Shown one piece after another: positions 10,837 through 20,410 of a DNA stretch of 64,000 bases. A program made the translations under genes and the position numbers. Every line of letters starts with the position of its first letter. Position 1 is the first letter of the stretch. The stretch comes from Oegoconia quadripuncta (lineage: Eukaryota; Arthropoda; Insecta; Lepidoptera; Autostichidae): contig OX438743.1 of assembly GCA_949316235.1 (NCBI GenBank), positions 41,819,242 through 41,883,241 of the forward strand, given 5' to 3'. The notes under the pieces were generated by a model. It was given only the letters and a program-made list of their open reading frames with translations, was not told the DNA's origin and did no database searches.

Positions 10837-10838
10837 TA

Positions 10839-11826
10839 GTAGACGTATTATGTATGACCGAGCATAATATGACACCGGAACGTGAGACATATCTAACAAT
10901 ACCGAATTATAAACTAGCCACCAGTTTTTCGAGAGACAAAGCGCGAGGAGGAGCTTGTATTATTGTTAGAGTGGGTACAGAATATAGAGTGTTAAATGAT
11001 ATCTTTAAGTACGCCGTAAAAAATGTTTTCGAATGTTGTGCCATAGAACTTATAAAACATTGTATTGTTATTGCATGTGTATATAGAGTTCCGATGAACA
11101 GACGGCAATGTATAGACATTTTTCAAGAACAGTTTGAATTAATGTTAACTAAAATTTCCAATTTTAGTAATAAAAAAGTAATTATAGGTGGGGATTTTAA
11201 CATTAATATTTTAGAAGCTAACGCTCTTTCCAAAGATTTCAAACGGCTTATTTTATGTCATAATCAGACACTGCAATTTAATCAACCTACTAGATTAGAA
11301 AGTGGAACTTGTCTTGATAACTTTGTACATAATATAAAGGGATGTAATGGTGAAGTACTTGACTTCAATTTATCGGACCATACTGCGCAAATAATCAAAT
11401 GTCCTGTAAAGAAAACATGTGCGCTTAAGTACTGGCGAGTCAACCAACGTGACTACTGCTCTCATAATTTGAATAAATTTAAAGAATGCCTTAATACGTT
11501 ATCATTCACGGATGTATATAATACTGACGATCCAAATAAAGCTTACAACCTCTTTATGGACACCTTTCTACTTTTTTATGACCTATGCTTTCCTTATGTA
11601 ACGAAAAAAAGGTACTGCATTATGAGACCTAAGTGGCTTTCAAAGGGTATTAGACAATGTAGTAAACAAAAACGTAAAATGCTCTGGCGTTATCGAATAC
11701 AACGTAATGATTATAATAAAAACGCACTAAAAACTTATTCACATAGATTAAGAAAGATTATAAAATTGACACAATATTCCCAAAACAACCACTACATATA
11801 TACATCTAATAATAAATCCAAAGCTA
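10839..11826 (+). CDS. LINE A ORF2, endonuclease part
   Basis: Apurinic/apyrimidinic-type endonuclease (APE fold) that would nick target DNA for target-primed reverse transcription. Visible blocks: VDVLCMTEHNM (start of the element, matching the conserved T-E-H motif), KVIIGGDFNINIL with the catalytic GGDFN, SGTCLDNFVHN, and LSDHTAQ, the S-D-H catalytic histidine block. The first 30 or so residues of the domain and any ORF1 are missing through 5' truncation. After the domain, PKWLSKGIRQCSKQKRKMLW begins the linker to RT. The frame is open to 11826, where LINE B interrupts it. No AUG is needed to explain the frame since the copy is truncated. It is not expected to be translated as an active enzyme. 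Confidence 0.85.
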
Positions 11827-12518
11827 TTATATATATATTTTGTGTGTGTGGCAACACTCGCGGGCAGCTGTCAACTTTTGTACAGCTGATAATTAAATTT
11901 AATTAATTTCTTTTATTCTCGTAATACACATAAAGACCGATTGGAAAACGTAAAATAAAGTGTCCCAAATCAAATTATATATAAAATAGTTGTGTAAATA
12001 ATCGTCTCGAAGGCGGAATACAAATCGACTGCCAACCAACTGTAACCGTCAAGTTTTAAAATAAAAATTGTGAACTGGCTGTGGAAAACCTGGGGAGTAT
12101 CGTTTTCATTAATATTTTATACACTAACTATTATATCTACTTTGTGAACATAGTTTAACCCCCAAAACTTTACACTGCTCAGAAACTGAGTAACGTACAC
12201 CACACACGGGCTATGTTTACATCTCTCTTTACTTGACGATATGTGGAAGTAAAGTTGACGAAACGAACGCTTGCCGCAGACATTGTCACACTACAGTATA
12301 GGTACTTACTCATAATTTTATAATTTTAAAGAGAATAGCATAGAAGTAATTTTTGTACATATACAATTCCTTTTGCATTTCTTATTTAATAGAAACAAGT
12401 ACTTGTTGAGATACCCCCTATAAATAAGTAGGTGGGTAATATCATAGTAGTTATTTTGACATATTAGTTACTTTCTTAGCCTGTCTTTGCTTGCTTTTCA
12501 GTCACATACTCCTACATC
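11827..12518 (+). promoter_or_regulatory. LINE B 5' UTR / presumed internal promoter
   Basis: Unique to this copy in the window. It opens with a TA run and GTGTGTGTGGCAACACTCGC. Just before the ORF1 ATG, a pyrimidine-rich stretch ending TTGCTTTTCAG (about 12491-12501) resembles a 3' splice site. LINEs of this type usually carry an internal Pol II promoter here, but no core element could be assigned with confidence. Confidence 0.5.
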
Positions 12519-14120
12519 ATGGTTCGCACTCGAAGCACAGCGGCAGAACAGGAAGTTGAGCATAAGCTACAGTTAGCACTCGAAGAACTAAAGTGCTCAA
12601 AGATTCTTTGCGAACAGCTCCTCCAAGAAAGATCAGACAGTGAAGAGGAAGTTCTACACGTTGTGTTAAGGAATACTTCCCTTAAGGATGAGCTGTCATC
12701 ACTGCACAGCCAACTGTTGGAAGTAACTTGTCAGCGTGATCAGTTGCAAAACACCTTGGACTGTATTAACCAGTGCCACGATACTCATGAGCAGGCGTTG
12801 TCCAGAATCACCGAACTGGAATATGAGCTATGCGAGGCACAAAATCAAATTACACAGTTCGAGCAGGAAAAGTCATGTGAATGGGCAAATTACACACAAA
12901 GCCTGTATGATGAATTAATTGACTGTAGTCATCTACAAACCAGTCAGGTAAAACAAATTGACATGGACCTGGTTTTACCTAAGAAAAAAAACAAGAAATT
13001 AAGAAAACTGAACAAGTTTATTAAGAAAGCCAATATTAATTCAGAACGGCTTAAACGTCAAATCGGTTATAGATGTAAACAATTGAAGAGAAAGTTAGTA
13101 CTTGAGTTTGAGCAAAGTGCAACAAAAGCCAGGGAAGACTATGACAATGGAATACAACTATTAAATTTAAAAATAATTAATTTAGAAAATGACCTCAGAG
13201 ATATGACTGAAAAACTTTACAACACTCAATCTCAGTGGACTGAATATACACAGGTAGTGTCTGAGATGGTTAACATATCTGCGTCAAATGCTGAGTTAAC
13301 GGAGCTGCTGCTAAATGATCTCCCAGCTGATAAACAAGTTGCAGGCACTGTCAATGACCCCATGCTTGCATCCATATGTGCCTCCGCAGTGGACCCCACG
13401 CGTACTCTGAGACTTACTCCTACATCGGGTCCCATACCAGTACCGGAGCCGTCGTCCGCTACACCAGGTCACTCGCCTACTTCTCCCGAGGCCTCAACAC
13501 CTAGAATATACATCTTCTCTGATGGGATAGGTAAAGATCTGGGTAGTTATATGCAGTTCAACACTGAGCAGAAGGTCATAAATATGTGTATGCCAGGTGC
13601 TTCATATCAACAGGTGTTTAATTGTATGAAGAGTTTTACAGATTATGATAAAAACTGTAGTATTATAATATTAGTTGGTAATGGATTGGGTGTTTCAAAA
13701 AAACAACTTACAACAAATTTTGAATTCCTTGCTTCTTTAAATGTAAAAAAAATTATTACTTGTGCTTTTGGTTATTCACATTGCTTATCAAGTGATGAAA
13801 ATAACTATATCCAGAATTTGAATAGGTTACAAACTAACATGATATTTTATAATGACAAATTTAAATTTTTTGACACTAATAAGTTTATTAGGAATCTTTT
13901 TTTAACGAAAGATAAACTATATCTTTCAAAATATTATATAAAACAATTGGCTATGTTGTTAGCCTATAATTTACCTATTTATACGATACCAGTCAATGGT
14001 AGATCCTTTTTTGTAATGGAGGGCCCTTCTAGGGGTATCAAATCACCTATTATTTATAATAATAGGGATGTGACTCCTGCTGAGACGAGTGACTTAGAGC
14101 AGTCTCGATTTTTAAACTAG
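12519..14120 (+). CDS. LINE B ORF1: coiled coil plus SGNH-like domain
   Basis: 533 residues, starting MVRTRSTAAE. Residues about 8-260 are charged and heptad-like (coiled coil, probable oligomerisation). A basic patch lies at 155-193 (LPKKKNKKLRKLNKFIKKAN), a plausible RNA-binding surface. Residues 300-328 are rich in Pro, Ser and Thr. Residues 329 to about 500 resemble the SGNH-hydrolase (esterase-like) domain of CR1/L2 ORF1: a beta strand then FSDGIGKDLG where the family has a G-D-S block, and LVGNGLG where it has G-x-N-D. The usual catalytic order is therefore altered, so it may bind rather than hydrolyse. The protein would package LINE RNA. The frame is intact and ends FLN-stop, with a slippery heptamer covering the last codons. 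The start is the first ATG after a long 5' UTR. Confidence 0.85.
   Translation: MVRTRSTAAEQEVEHKLQLALEELKCSKILCEQLLQERSDSEEEVLHVVLRNTSLKDELSSLHSQLLEVTCQRDQLQNTLDCINQCHDTHEQALSRITELEYELCEAQNQITQFEQEKSCEWANYTQSLYDELIDCSHLQTSQVKQIDMDLVLPKKKNKKLRKLNKFIKKANINSERLKRQIGYRCKQLKRKLVLEFEQSATKAREDYDNGIQLLNLKIINLENDLRDMTEKLYNTQSQWTEYTQVVSEMVNISASNAELTELLLNDLPADKQVAGTVNDPMLASICASAVDPTRTLRLTPTSGPIPVPEPSSATPGHSPTSPEASTPRIYIFSDGIGKDLGSYMQFNTEQKVINMCMPGASYQQVFNCMKSFTDYDKNCSIIILVGNGLGVSKKQLTTNFEFLASLNVKKIITCAFGYSHCLSSDENNYIQNLNRLQTNMIFYNDKFKFFDTNKFIRNLFLTKDKLYLSKYYIKQLAMLLAYNLPIYTIPVNGRSFFVMEGPSRGIKSPIIYNNRDVTPAETSDLEQSRFLN
14111..14117 (+). promoter_or_regulatory. Candidate -1 frameshift site UUUAAAC at ORF1/ORF2 junction
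   Basis: The ORF1 frame reads T TTA AAC TAG: the heptamer in 0-frame phase as X-XXY-YYZ, with the ORF1 stop at 14118-14120 directly after it. After a -1 slip, reading continues CTA GGT AAA into ORF2. The -1 frame is closed by TGA at 14090-14092 and has no ATG until 14207, after the conserved HQNIQ block. A possible stem pairs 14134-14141 with 14178-14185 (8 bp, one G-U) and encloses a 7-bp AT stem. Its 16-nt spacer is longer than the usual 5-9. Confidence 0.6.
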
Positions 14121-16985
14121 GTAAAAAGACAAAGGAAAAGCCAAATCGACTTACAATATTTCATCAAAATATTCAGTGCTTTTCTGGCAAAGAACTAGAA
14201 ATAGAGATGTTTTTAGAGAAACACAACACCATCGATATTGTATGTATTACTGAACATTGGCTAAAACAAACCGAAATGATTATCTCAAATGACAATTATT
14301 ATTGTATTAGTTCATTCCATCGACAATTTAAGACACATGGAGGTTCCTTAATTTTAATTAAAAATAATTTAAAAGCGAAGGAACGCAAAGATGTTGTTGC
14401 ACTTTCGATTGAATGTACTATTGAACTTTCATCTGTGGAGTTGGAGAATTACATTGTTATTTGCGTATACAGACCTCCTTATGTTTACAACTTTAATTTG
14501 TTTGAGTCGGTCATGGAAGATGCTAAAACTAGTAACTAGAGGGACAAAGTCAGTTATAGTCTGTGGTGATTTTAATGTAGATTTGCTGGAGCAGAAGTCG
14601 TTAACTACTCGAATAATAAGTTTATTTAAGTCTTTTAATTTAAACAACGTATTCCTAGAGCCTACTAGAATCACTGAATCTACAGCCACTTGCATAGATA
14701 ACTTTTTCTGTAACTGTAATTTCATTGATCAGTCTATACTAAACTGTTTAAGGTCTGATCACTGTGGGCAACTTGTTGCTTTTCCGTTAATTAAGTTATC
14801 CAATCCCACAGTAGAATTCATTACTAGACCTATACCTGCAGAAAAAGTAGAAATATATAAAGAAGTTTTGCTAAATAAATTACCTTTACCTTCGTCTGAA
14901 ACAATTGACTGTGATAAATTTTATACAGATTTCTTCAATGTTTTGAATAAAGAGTTTGAACAAATCTTTCAAATTAAAAAAGTTAAAAATACAAATAAAT
15001 TTAAATTCAGTAACTGGGCCACGAAAGGGATTCGAATAAGTAGAGATAAGTTGTTTCAGCTCTATGAAGATAGGACAATTAGGCAGGGTGACCTAGAGTT
15101 CTGCGAATTTGTTAAAAATTATTCAAAAATATTTAAAAAAGTTTGTACTGCTGCTAAGTCCAGATACATTAGTAATATTGTAAATATTGCTGATAACAAG
15201 ATTAAAGCAGTCTGGAAGGTTATAAATAGGGAAACGTCATGTGTTAAACCACGTGACAATGGATATTCAATTAAAATTAATAATAGACTTATCAATCGCG
15301 ATATAGAAGTAGCTCAGCATTTTGAAAATTTTTTTGTAAATATTCCAGTCAAAACTACTGAAATACTAGATTCATCACCAAATCGTGCTAAATCATTGAT
15401 GGTAACTAATGTAAAAAAATGCCACACTATTTTTGAATTTAGGTATGTTGACCCTCTCGAAGTTATAAAGGCTTTCAAAACGCTAAAGTTAAAAAAAGCT
15501 GAAGATGTCTGGGGCATGTCGGTAAAGCTGTTGAGTCATATTGTTACTACGATCGCTCCTTACTTAGCCTTAATTTTCAATGCGAGTATTGATCAAGGTG
15601 TCTTTCCTGAACTGATGAAACATAGTAAGGTTGTACCTCTCTTTAAATCAGGATGTAAAAACGATCTCAATAATTACAGGCCCATCTCCATTCTACCTGT
15701 ACTTAGTAAAATTTTTGAGAAACTTATTCTGGGTCAAATACTGTGTCATTTCAATACAAATGGACTACTACATGATAAACAGTTTGGCTTTACTAACGGT
15801 CGCTCGACAACGGATGCTGGTGTAGCTCTAATTAAAAATATTTATAATGCCTGGGAAGATCGCAGCGATGCAATCGGTGTGTTTTGCGATCTTTCAAAGG
15901 CATTCGATTGTGTGGATCACAAAACGCTTTTATTTAAATTAGAACATTATGGGGTGCACGGCAAAGCCCTCGACTTATTAACTTCTTATTTAGAAAATAG
16001 AATTCAAAAAGTTCAAGTAAATCTGGAAAAATCTTCAGGATCTTTTGTGAAAATGGGAGTGCCTCAAGGATCAATTCTGGGTCCTTTTATGTTTTTAGTT
16101 TATATTAACGACTTGCCTTATTTAGTTCGGAACCTGGTTGATATTGTGTTGTTTGCTGATGACACTTCATTTATATTCAAAATAAAGAGAGGGTCGAATG
16201 ATATTGACGATGTAAACGATACTCTTTCACAGGTTTCGAACTGGTTTACTGTGAATAATTTAGTCCTAAATGCTAAGAAAACCAAATGTATTAAGTTTTC
16301 CTTACCTAATGTAAGGCAGGGGGAAAACAACCTAAAGTTAAATAGTGAAGCATTGGAATTTGTTGAGAACACTGTTTTTCTTGGCATCACTTTGGACTCC
16401 ACACTACAGTGGGGGTCGCATATTGAGACACTTGCGAGCAGGCTCAGTTCAGCTGCTTATGCTGTTCGTAAGATTAGACAACTTACTGACATTAAAACAG
16501 CGAGGCTCGTTTATTTTAGCTACTTTCATAGCATTATGTCTTATGGTATACTACTGTGGGGTAGGGCTGCAGATATTCAAACAATATTTGTTCTACAAAA
16601 AAGAGCAATCAGAGCAATATATAATTTACGCTGCCGTGATTCTCTAAGAGAACTGTTTAAAGAAATAAGTATTTTAACTGTTGCATCTCAATATATATAT
16701 GACAGTATAATGTATGTACGCAAAAATATATGCCTATTTCGTAAACATTCTGATAATCATAATTTGAATACTAGAAACAAAAATAAAATTGAAATTCCAC
16801 AATTTAGACTTAGCAAGGTTAGCACATCCTTTGTGGGACACAGCATACGCTTTTACAATAAAATACCAGAACATGTATTGAGTTTAACAGAGCAGAAATT
16901 TAAACGCCACATTAAAGAAACTCTGTGTAAGAAGGGTTATTACAGGATAGATGATTATTTAGGCGATAAGGAGGTCTGGTGTTAG
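14117..16985 (+). pseudogene. LINE B ORF2: endonuclease and reverse transcriptase, one frameshift
   Basis: Reads LTIFHQNIQCF and DIVCITEHWLK (APE endonuclease N-terminus), then changes frame near 14525-14540 and continues VIVCGDFNVDL and LRSDHCGQL (catalytic D and S-D-H blocks). The RT domain follows, with NNYRPISILPVLSKIFEKL, GVFCDLSKAFDCVDH, GVPQGSILGPFMFLVYIND and VLFADDTSF. The catalytic FADD is at 16152-16163. The C-terminus has GKKGYYR-like residues (CKKGYYRIDDYLGDKEVW). No RNase H domain is seen, as expected for the clade. The only defect is one net +1 shift, so the copy is either recently inactivated or carries a sequencing error. The product would nick DNA and copy LINE RNA at the nick. 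Confidence 0.85.
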
Positions 16986-17232
16986 CTGGTCGTTATGTTA
17001 ATTGCTATTGTTTTGTAATATGTAATATTAAAATGTAATATTATTGTAAAGATGGAAACAAATTGAAAAGATGTGTTGTTGCGGAGTTTCTTGTCGCTTC
17101 TTCTCCCTAACCATAACACCTTGCGAAGCGATGTAGTTTAAAAAAAAATAATAACATGTTGACTTTCAATAAGTGATATTTTTGTATCCTACATTGAATA
17201 AAATATTTTTGATTTTTTTTTTTTTTTTTTTT
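16986..17232 (+). other. LINE B 3' UTR and tail
   Basis: Contains GCGGAGTTTCTTGTCGCTTC (17081-17100), the local form of the 3'-UTR motif shared with other LINE ends in the window, then AATAAAATATTTTTGA and a T run. RT of this group recognises the 3' UTR of its template. Confidence 0.75.
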
Positions 17233-17238
17233 GCTACT

Positions 17239-19008
17239 TGGCACGTAATAAATAAAACAAAAACTAATTACCCAAGAGAACCTATAACAAGAATTTTAAA
17301 CAATGGTCAGTATATCTCTAACCCCACATTAATAGCTGAAGCATTTAACGATCATTTTGTTAACCAAACGGAAACTGTAAATACAGGCTTTAATCAGAGT
17401 CACCTAAGTACACACAGTAATCCTCACTCCATTTTCGTTGGTCCTACTGCTCCACAAGATATTAGGAAGACAATTACGTCCCTAAAGAATACAAATAGTG
17501 TGGGTTATGACGATGTCTGTACAAAGGTTCTAAAACATATTTCTGAATGCATAATGAATCCACTTAGTTATATAGTCAATCTCAGTATATGTAAAGGCTT
17601 GTATCCCGATAAATTGAAACCCGTAATAGTGACTCCACTTTTTAAAAAAGGTGACCGCGAAAAAATGAATAATTATAGACCAATTGCGCTTATTTCAATT
17701 TTTTCCAAAATATTCGAAAAAGTTATATATTCGTCGCTGTATTCATTTCTGGATAAACATAATATTCTAGTCGAGGAACAGAAAGGTTTCCGAAAACAAA
17801 AAACAATTAATATGGCAATATACGACTTAGTACATAGGGTAATGTTACATATGGACAAAAGAAAACATGTATGCGCACTGTACATAGATTTGACTAAGGC
17901 ATTTGATTATGTAGACCATAACATTCTACTTAATAAACTCAATCATTACGGAATTCGGGGTAATATCATTGAACTTTTAAAATCTTATTTAGTTAAAAGA
18001 GAACAAGTAACTGAACTTAAACAAATTTGCCTAACCACAAGCCGAGAAAAAAAATATCAGTCTAAACCTACCCAAATAATGCGTGGTGTACCGCAGGGTA
18101 GCGTTCTGGGACCCCTGCTATTCCTGCTGTATATAAATGATCTCCCTAAACATATTAAACATCCCATGGTCCTATTTGCGGACGATGGTACTGTAATTAT
18201 TGAGTGCGATGACATAAATAACTACGAAGATGAAATAAATGGAACAATAGCAACAACTGTTGATTGGCTAAATCGAAACAAGCTGCATATTAATTTAGAC
18301 AAAACCAAAATTATGCATTTCTCTCAAAGAATACCTAAAATGACTCTCAAAATAAACTATCTAGGTAAAGATATCGAACCCGTCGATGTTACTAAGTTCC
18401 TAGGTATGAATATAAATAGAGACATGTCTTGGACAGCACATTCGGAAACTGTAATAAACAAACTGTCACAATATTCATTTGCGCTAAGTAAATTAAGAAA
18501 ATTGGCTAACCGTGAAGTAGTCCTCACAGCATACCACGGCTTTGTTGCTTCGACTTTGCGATATGGTATAATTTTTTGGGGAAATTGCACTTTAAAAGAA
18601 ACAATATTTAAAGCCCAGAAAAGGTGTATCAGAGCAATATGCGGTTTAAAATCTACTGAAAGCTGCGTAGAACACTTTAAAAATCTAAATCTTTTATCAT
18701 TGCCTAGTTTATATATTTATGAAATTTCAGTATTTGTTAAAACAAATATTCACCTTTATCAAGTATATTCACAGATTCACGACAAAAACTTACGACATAA
18801 AAGAAACCTCTGTGTGGTACCAAGTAACACTGCGCTACTACACAAGAGTCTGATCTGCTTAGCTCCGAAAATTTATAACAAACTGCCAATCGACATTAAG
18901 AATTGTGATTTGCTTAAATTTAAACGAGTGTTGTATGCTTTTTTGGTGAATAAGACGTATTACAAATTAGAAGATTATTTAGATGATAAGGACATTGCAA
19001 TGACCTGA
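17239..19008 (+). CDS. LINE A ORF2, reverse transcriptase part
   Basis: Continues LINE A ORF2 after LINE B, starting WHVINKTKTN. Open for 590 codons. RT blocks in order: MNNYRPIALISIFSKIFEKV, LYIDLTKAFDYVDH (catalytic D), GVPQGSVLGPLLFLLYIND, MVLFADDGTVII with catalytic FADD at 18175-18186, DKTKIMHF, and the thumb/C-terminal region ending NKTYYKLEDYLDDKDIAMT. No stops or frameshifts across both halves, apart from the insertion. Residues upstream of 17239 in the same open frame come from the LINE B tail and are not part of the protein. Same group as LINE B but clearly a different family, judging from the divergent protein and the ATTATG tail. Confidence 0.9.
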   Translation, partial: WHVINKTKTNYPREPITRILNNGQYISNPTLIAEAFNDHFVNQTETVNTGFNQSHLSTHSNPHSIFVGPTAPQDIRKTITSLKNTNSVGYDDVCTKVLKHISECIMNPLSYIVNLSICKGLYPDKLKPVIVTPLFKKGDREKMNNYRPIALISIFSKIFEKVIYSSLYSFLDKHNILVEEQKGFRKQKTINMAIYDLVHRVMLHMDKRKHVCALYIDLTKAFDYVDHNILLNKLNHYGIRGNIIELLKSYLVKREQVTELKQICLTTSREKKYQSKPTQIMRGVPQGSVLGPLLFLLYINDLPKHIKHPMVLFADDGTVIIECDDINNYEDEINGTIATTVDWLNRNKLHINLDKTKIMHFSQRIPKMTLKINYLGKDIEPVDVTKFLGMNINRDMSWTAHSETVINKLSQYSFALSKLRKLANREVVLTAYHGFVASTLRYGIIFWGNCTLKETIFKAQKRCIRAICGLKSTESCVEHFKNLNLLSLPSLYIYEISVFVKTNIHLYQVYSQIHDKNLRHKRNLCVVPSNTALLHKSLICLAPKIYNKLPIDIKNCDLLKFKRVLYAFLVNKTYYKLEDYLDDKDIAMT

Positions 19009-19473
19009 CATAAACCTTTAATTTGTTCATATTTTTAATTTTATCGAATTCAATCCAATATCCTATTTTTGACATTAATTTAATTTGACATTTATATTCA
19101 ATTTAACATTTAATTTGAAATGACATATTTCTATATTTGATTTGGCAAATTAAGGTTTATTTGGACGATGTAATACATAAACATTTAATTTATTATTATA
19201 TTTGGTTTTGAATGTGTGTAACTAGTTTGTAGTATTTATGGCCGAGTGGAGTCTGAAATTTTTTATTTTTTTTACTTTTGACTTTTATATTTAATTTGTT
19301 TTAATTTCATTATTTAATTTAATCTAAATTTTCTAAATTTTAACAATTATTGCACGCCATAAAGGCAAATCATGGTTGATCATTATTTATAATAATTTAC
19401 ATCTTTTCTCTGTACCTATGATTAAGCAAATAAATGAATTATGATTATGATTATGATTATGATTATGATTATG
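19009..19473 (+). other. LINE A 3' UTR with ATTATG tail
   Basis: An AT-rich UTR, then about six ATTATG units from 19438. A microsatellite tail of this type is typical of CR1/L2-group elements. Confidence 0.8.
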
Positions 19474-19735
19474 AAGGCAAAAAAATCACGGCAGTAGTAT
19501 ATAACGAAGTTAAAAGGAAAACTATAATGAAATATTATAATAATAAATAATAATTTTGTAATATAAAAACCTTTTTTTAAAAGAGCGACCTCTCGAGTTC
19601 CTTGCTTGTTCTTCTCAGGGGAAAATTGCCTTTTGAACAAGCTGTAGCTTTATAAATGTAAAATCTGACTATTTTAAGTGTACCTACCCTGTGTACCTAC
19701 AAAACAAAGCAATTTTGATTTGATTTGATTTAAAT
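19474..19735 (+). repeat. Right arm of fold-back, outer part (LINE 3' UTR)
   Basis: Continuation of 10640-10836 after LINE A, complementary to 8808-9047. Contains AAAAGAGCGACC and GTTCCTTGCTTGTTCTTCTC, and ends in TTTTGATTTGATTTGA. Confidence 0.85.
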
Positions 19736-20045
19736 TTATTAAATCAGCTCTCTATGAATCGCCTCCGGGAAATATGCCATATATACTGCCTACCTATATG
19801 TTATTAGACCATCAGACGACAGTTTTTCAATACTGTGACATAGGCAGATGATGGTTGATTTATAGTAGTTGACTTCCAACTTCCGCCATTAGTTAGGGAA
19901 GGACGTCAGCTGAAAAACTATAACGAAACTTATGCTGGAGGGGAAGACTTAAACTATTTCTGACAGTAAAAGATGGAATGTGGTAGAATATTATATAATT
20001 TTGGACTACACATCTTTGATAGTAAATAAGGCATCATAAAGTCAC

Positions 20046-20290
20046 TGTTAAGGTGGTTCGGGGATATGGAGCGAATGAGTGAAAGGAGAATAACGAAAGC
20101 GTGATTGGAATGGTCGATAAAGATCACCAAGAAGGACGTACGTCAATCAAGTGACTGACGTAATGACAAAAGGTCAGGTGTACTAACCGAACGAGCATGA
20201 TGATGCATTTATAGTGTATGTTGGGATCGTTGCAAGTGGAAATCAATAGTCTCTGCCTACCGCAACGGGAAAAGGAGCTTCGATAGTATC
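20046..20290 (+). pseudogene. Decayed RTE-like LINE ORF2 C-terminus
   Basis: The frame has LRWFGDMERMSERRITKA, then a stop, and near 20250 a TCTCTGCCTACCGCAACGGG block. Both match the better-preserved copy at 20411-21100 (LRWFGHVERMNERRLTK and TCTCTGCCTACCCCTACGGG). Confidence 0.7.
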
Positions 20291-20410
20291 CACGTGACGA
20301 ACCAAACCAACGTACTAAACCATCGTCATCACATGAGCACAACATCAGACTGCGTATTCTACTAATGCAACTACACTAATAAGGTTATTCATACATAGTC
20401 ATACATAGGT

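Larger units (their letters stand above)
11827..17232 (+). mobile_element. LINE B, near full-length CR1/Daphne-like LINE
   Basis: Flanked by GCTA at 11823-11826 and 17233-17236, a 4-bp target duplication inside the LINE A reading frame. Order: 5' UTR (about 690 bp), ORF1 with coiled coil and SGNH-like domain, ORF2 with endonuclease and RT, short 3' UTR, T/GATTTT-rich tail. ORF1 with an esterase-like fold is a known trait of CR1/L2-group LINEs, which supports the clade. Only one coding lesion was found, a frameshift near 14530. Confidence 0.9.
10837..19473 (+). mobile_element. LINE A, 5'-truncated CR1-like, split by LINE B
   Basis: Element boundaries are AAGG at 10833-10836 and 19474-19477; the uninterrupted junction is present at 9040-9050 on the other arm. 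The element begins inside the endonuclease domain and ends in about six ATTATG repeats. Removing 11827-17236 joins the endonuclease frame to the reverse transcriptase frame in register. About 3.2 kb belongs to LINE A itself. Confidence 0.9.

Noticed and set aside
10791..10838. Start of the LINE A endonuclease frame at a GTG
   Set aside because: This part belongs to the fold-back arm, as the mirror copy at 9044-9090 shows. LINE A begins at 10837.
14391..14530. N-terminal 46 codons of the long ORF2 frame
   Set aside because: They are out of frame with the endonuclease. The genuine protein is read in the other frame up to the shift near 14530.
17173..17235. Upstream start of the long RT frame (MIFLYPTLNK)
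   Set aside because: These codons come from the tail of LINE B. The LINE A protein resumes only after GCTA at 17233-17236.
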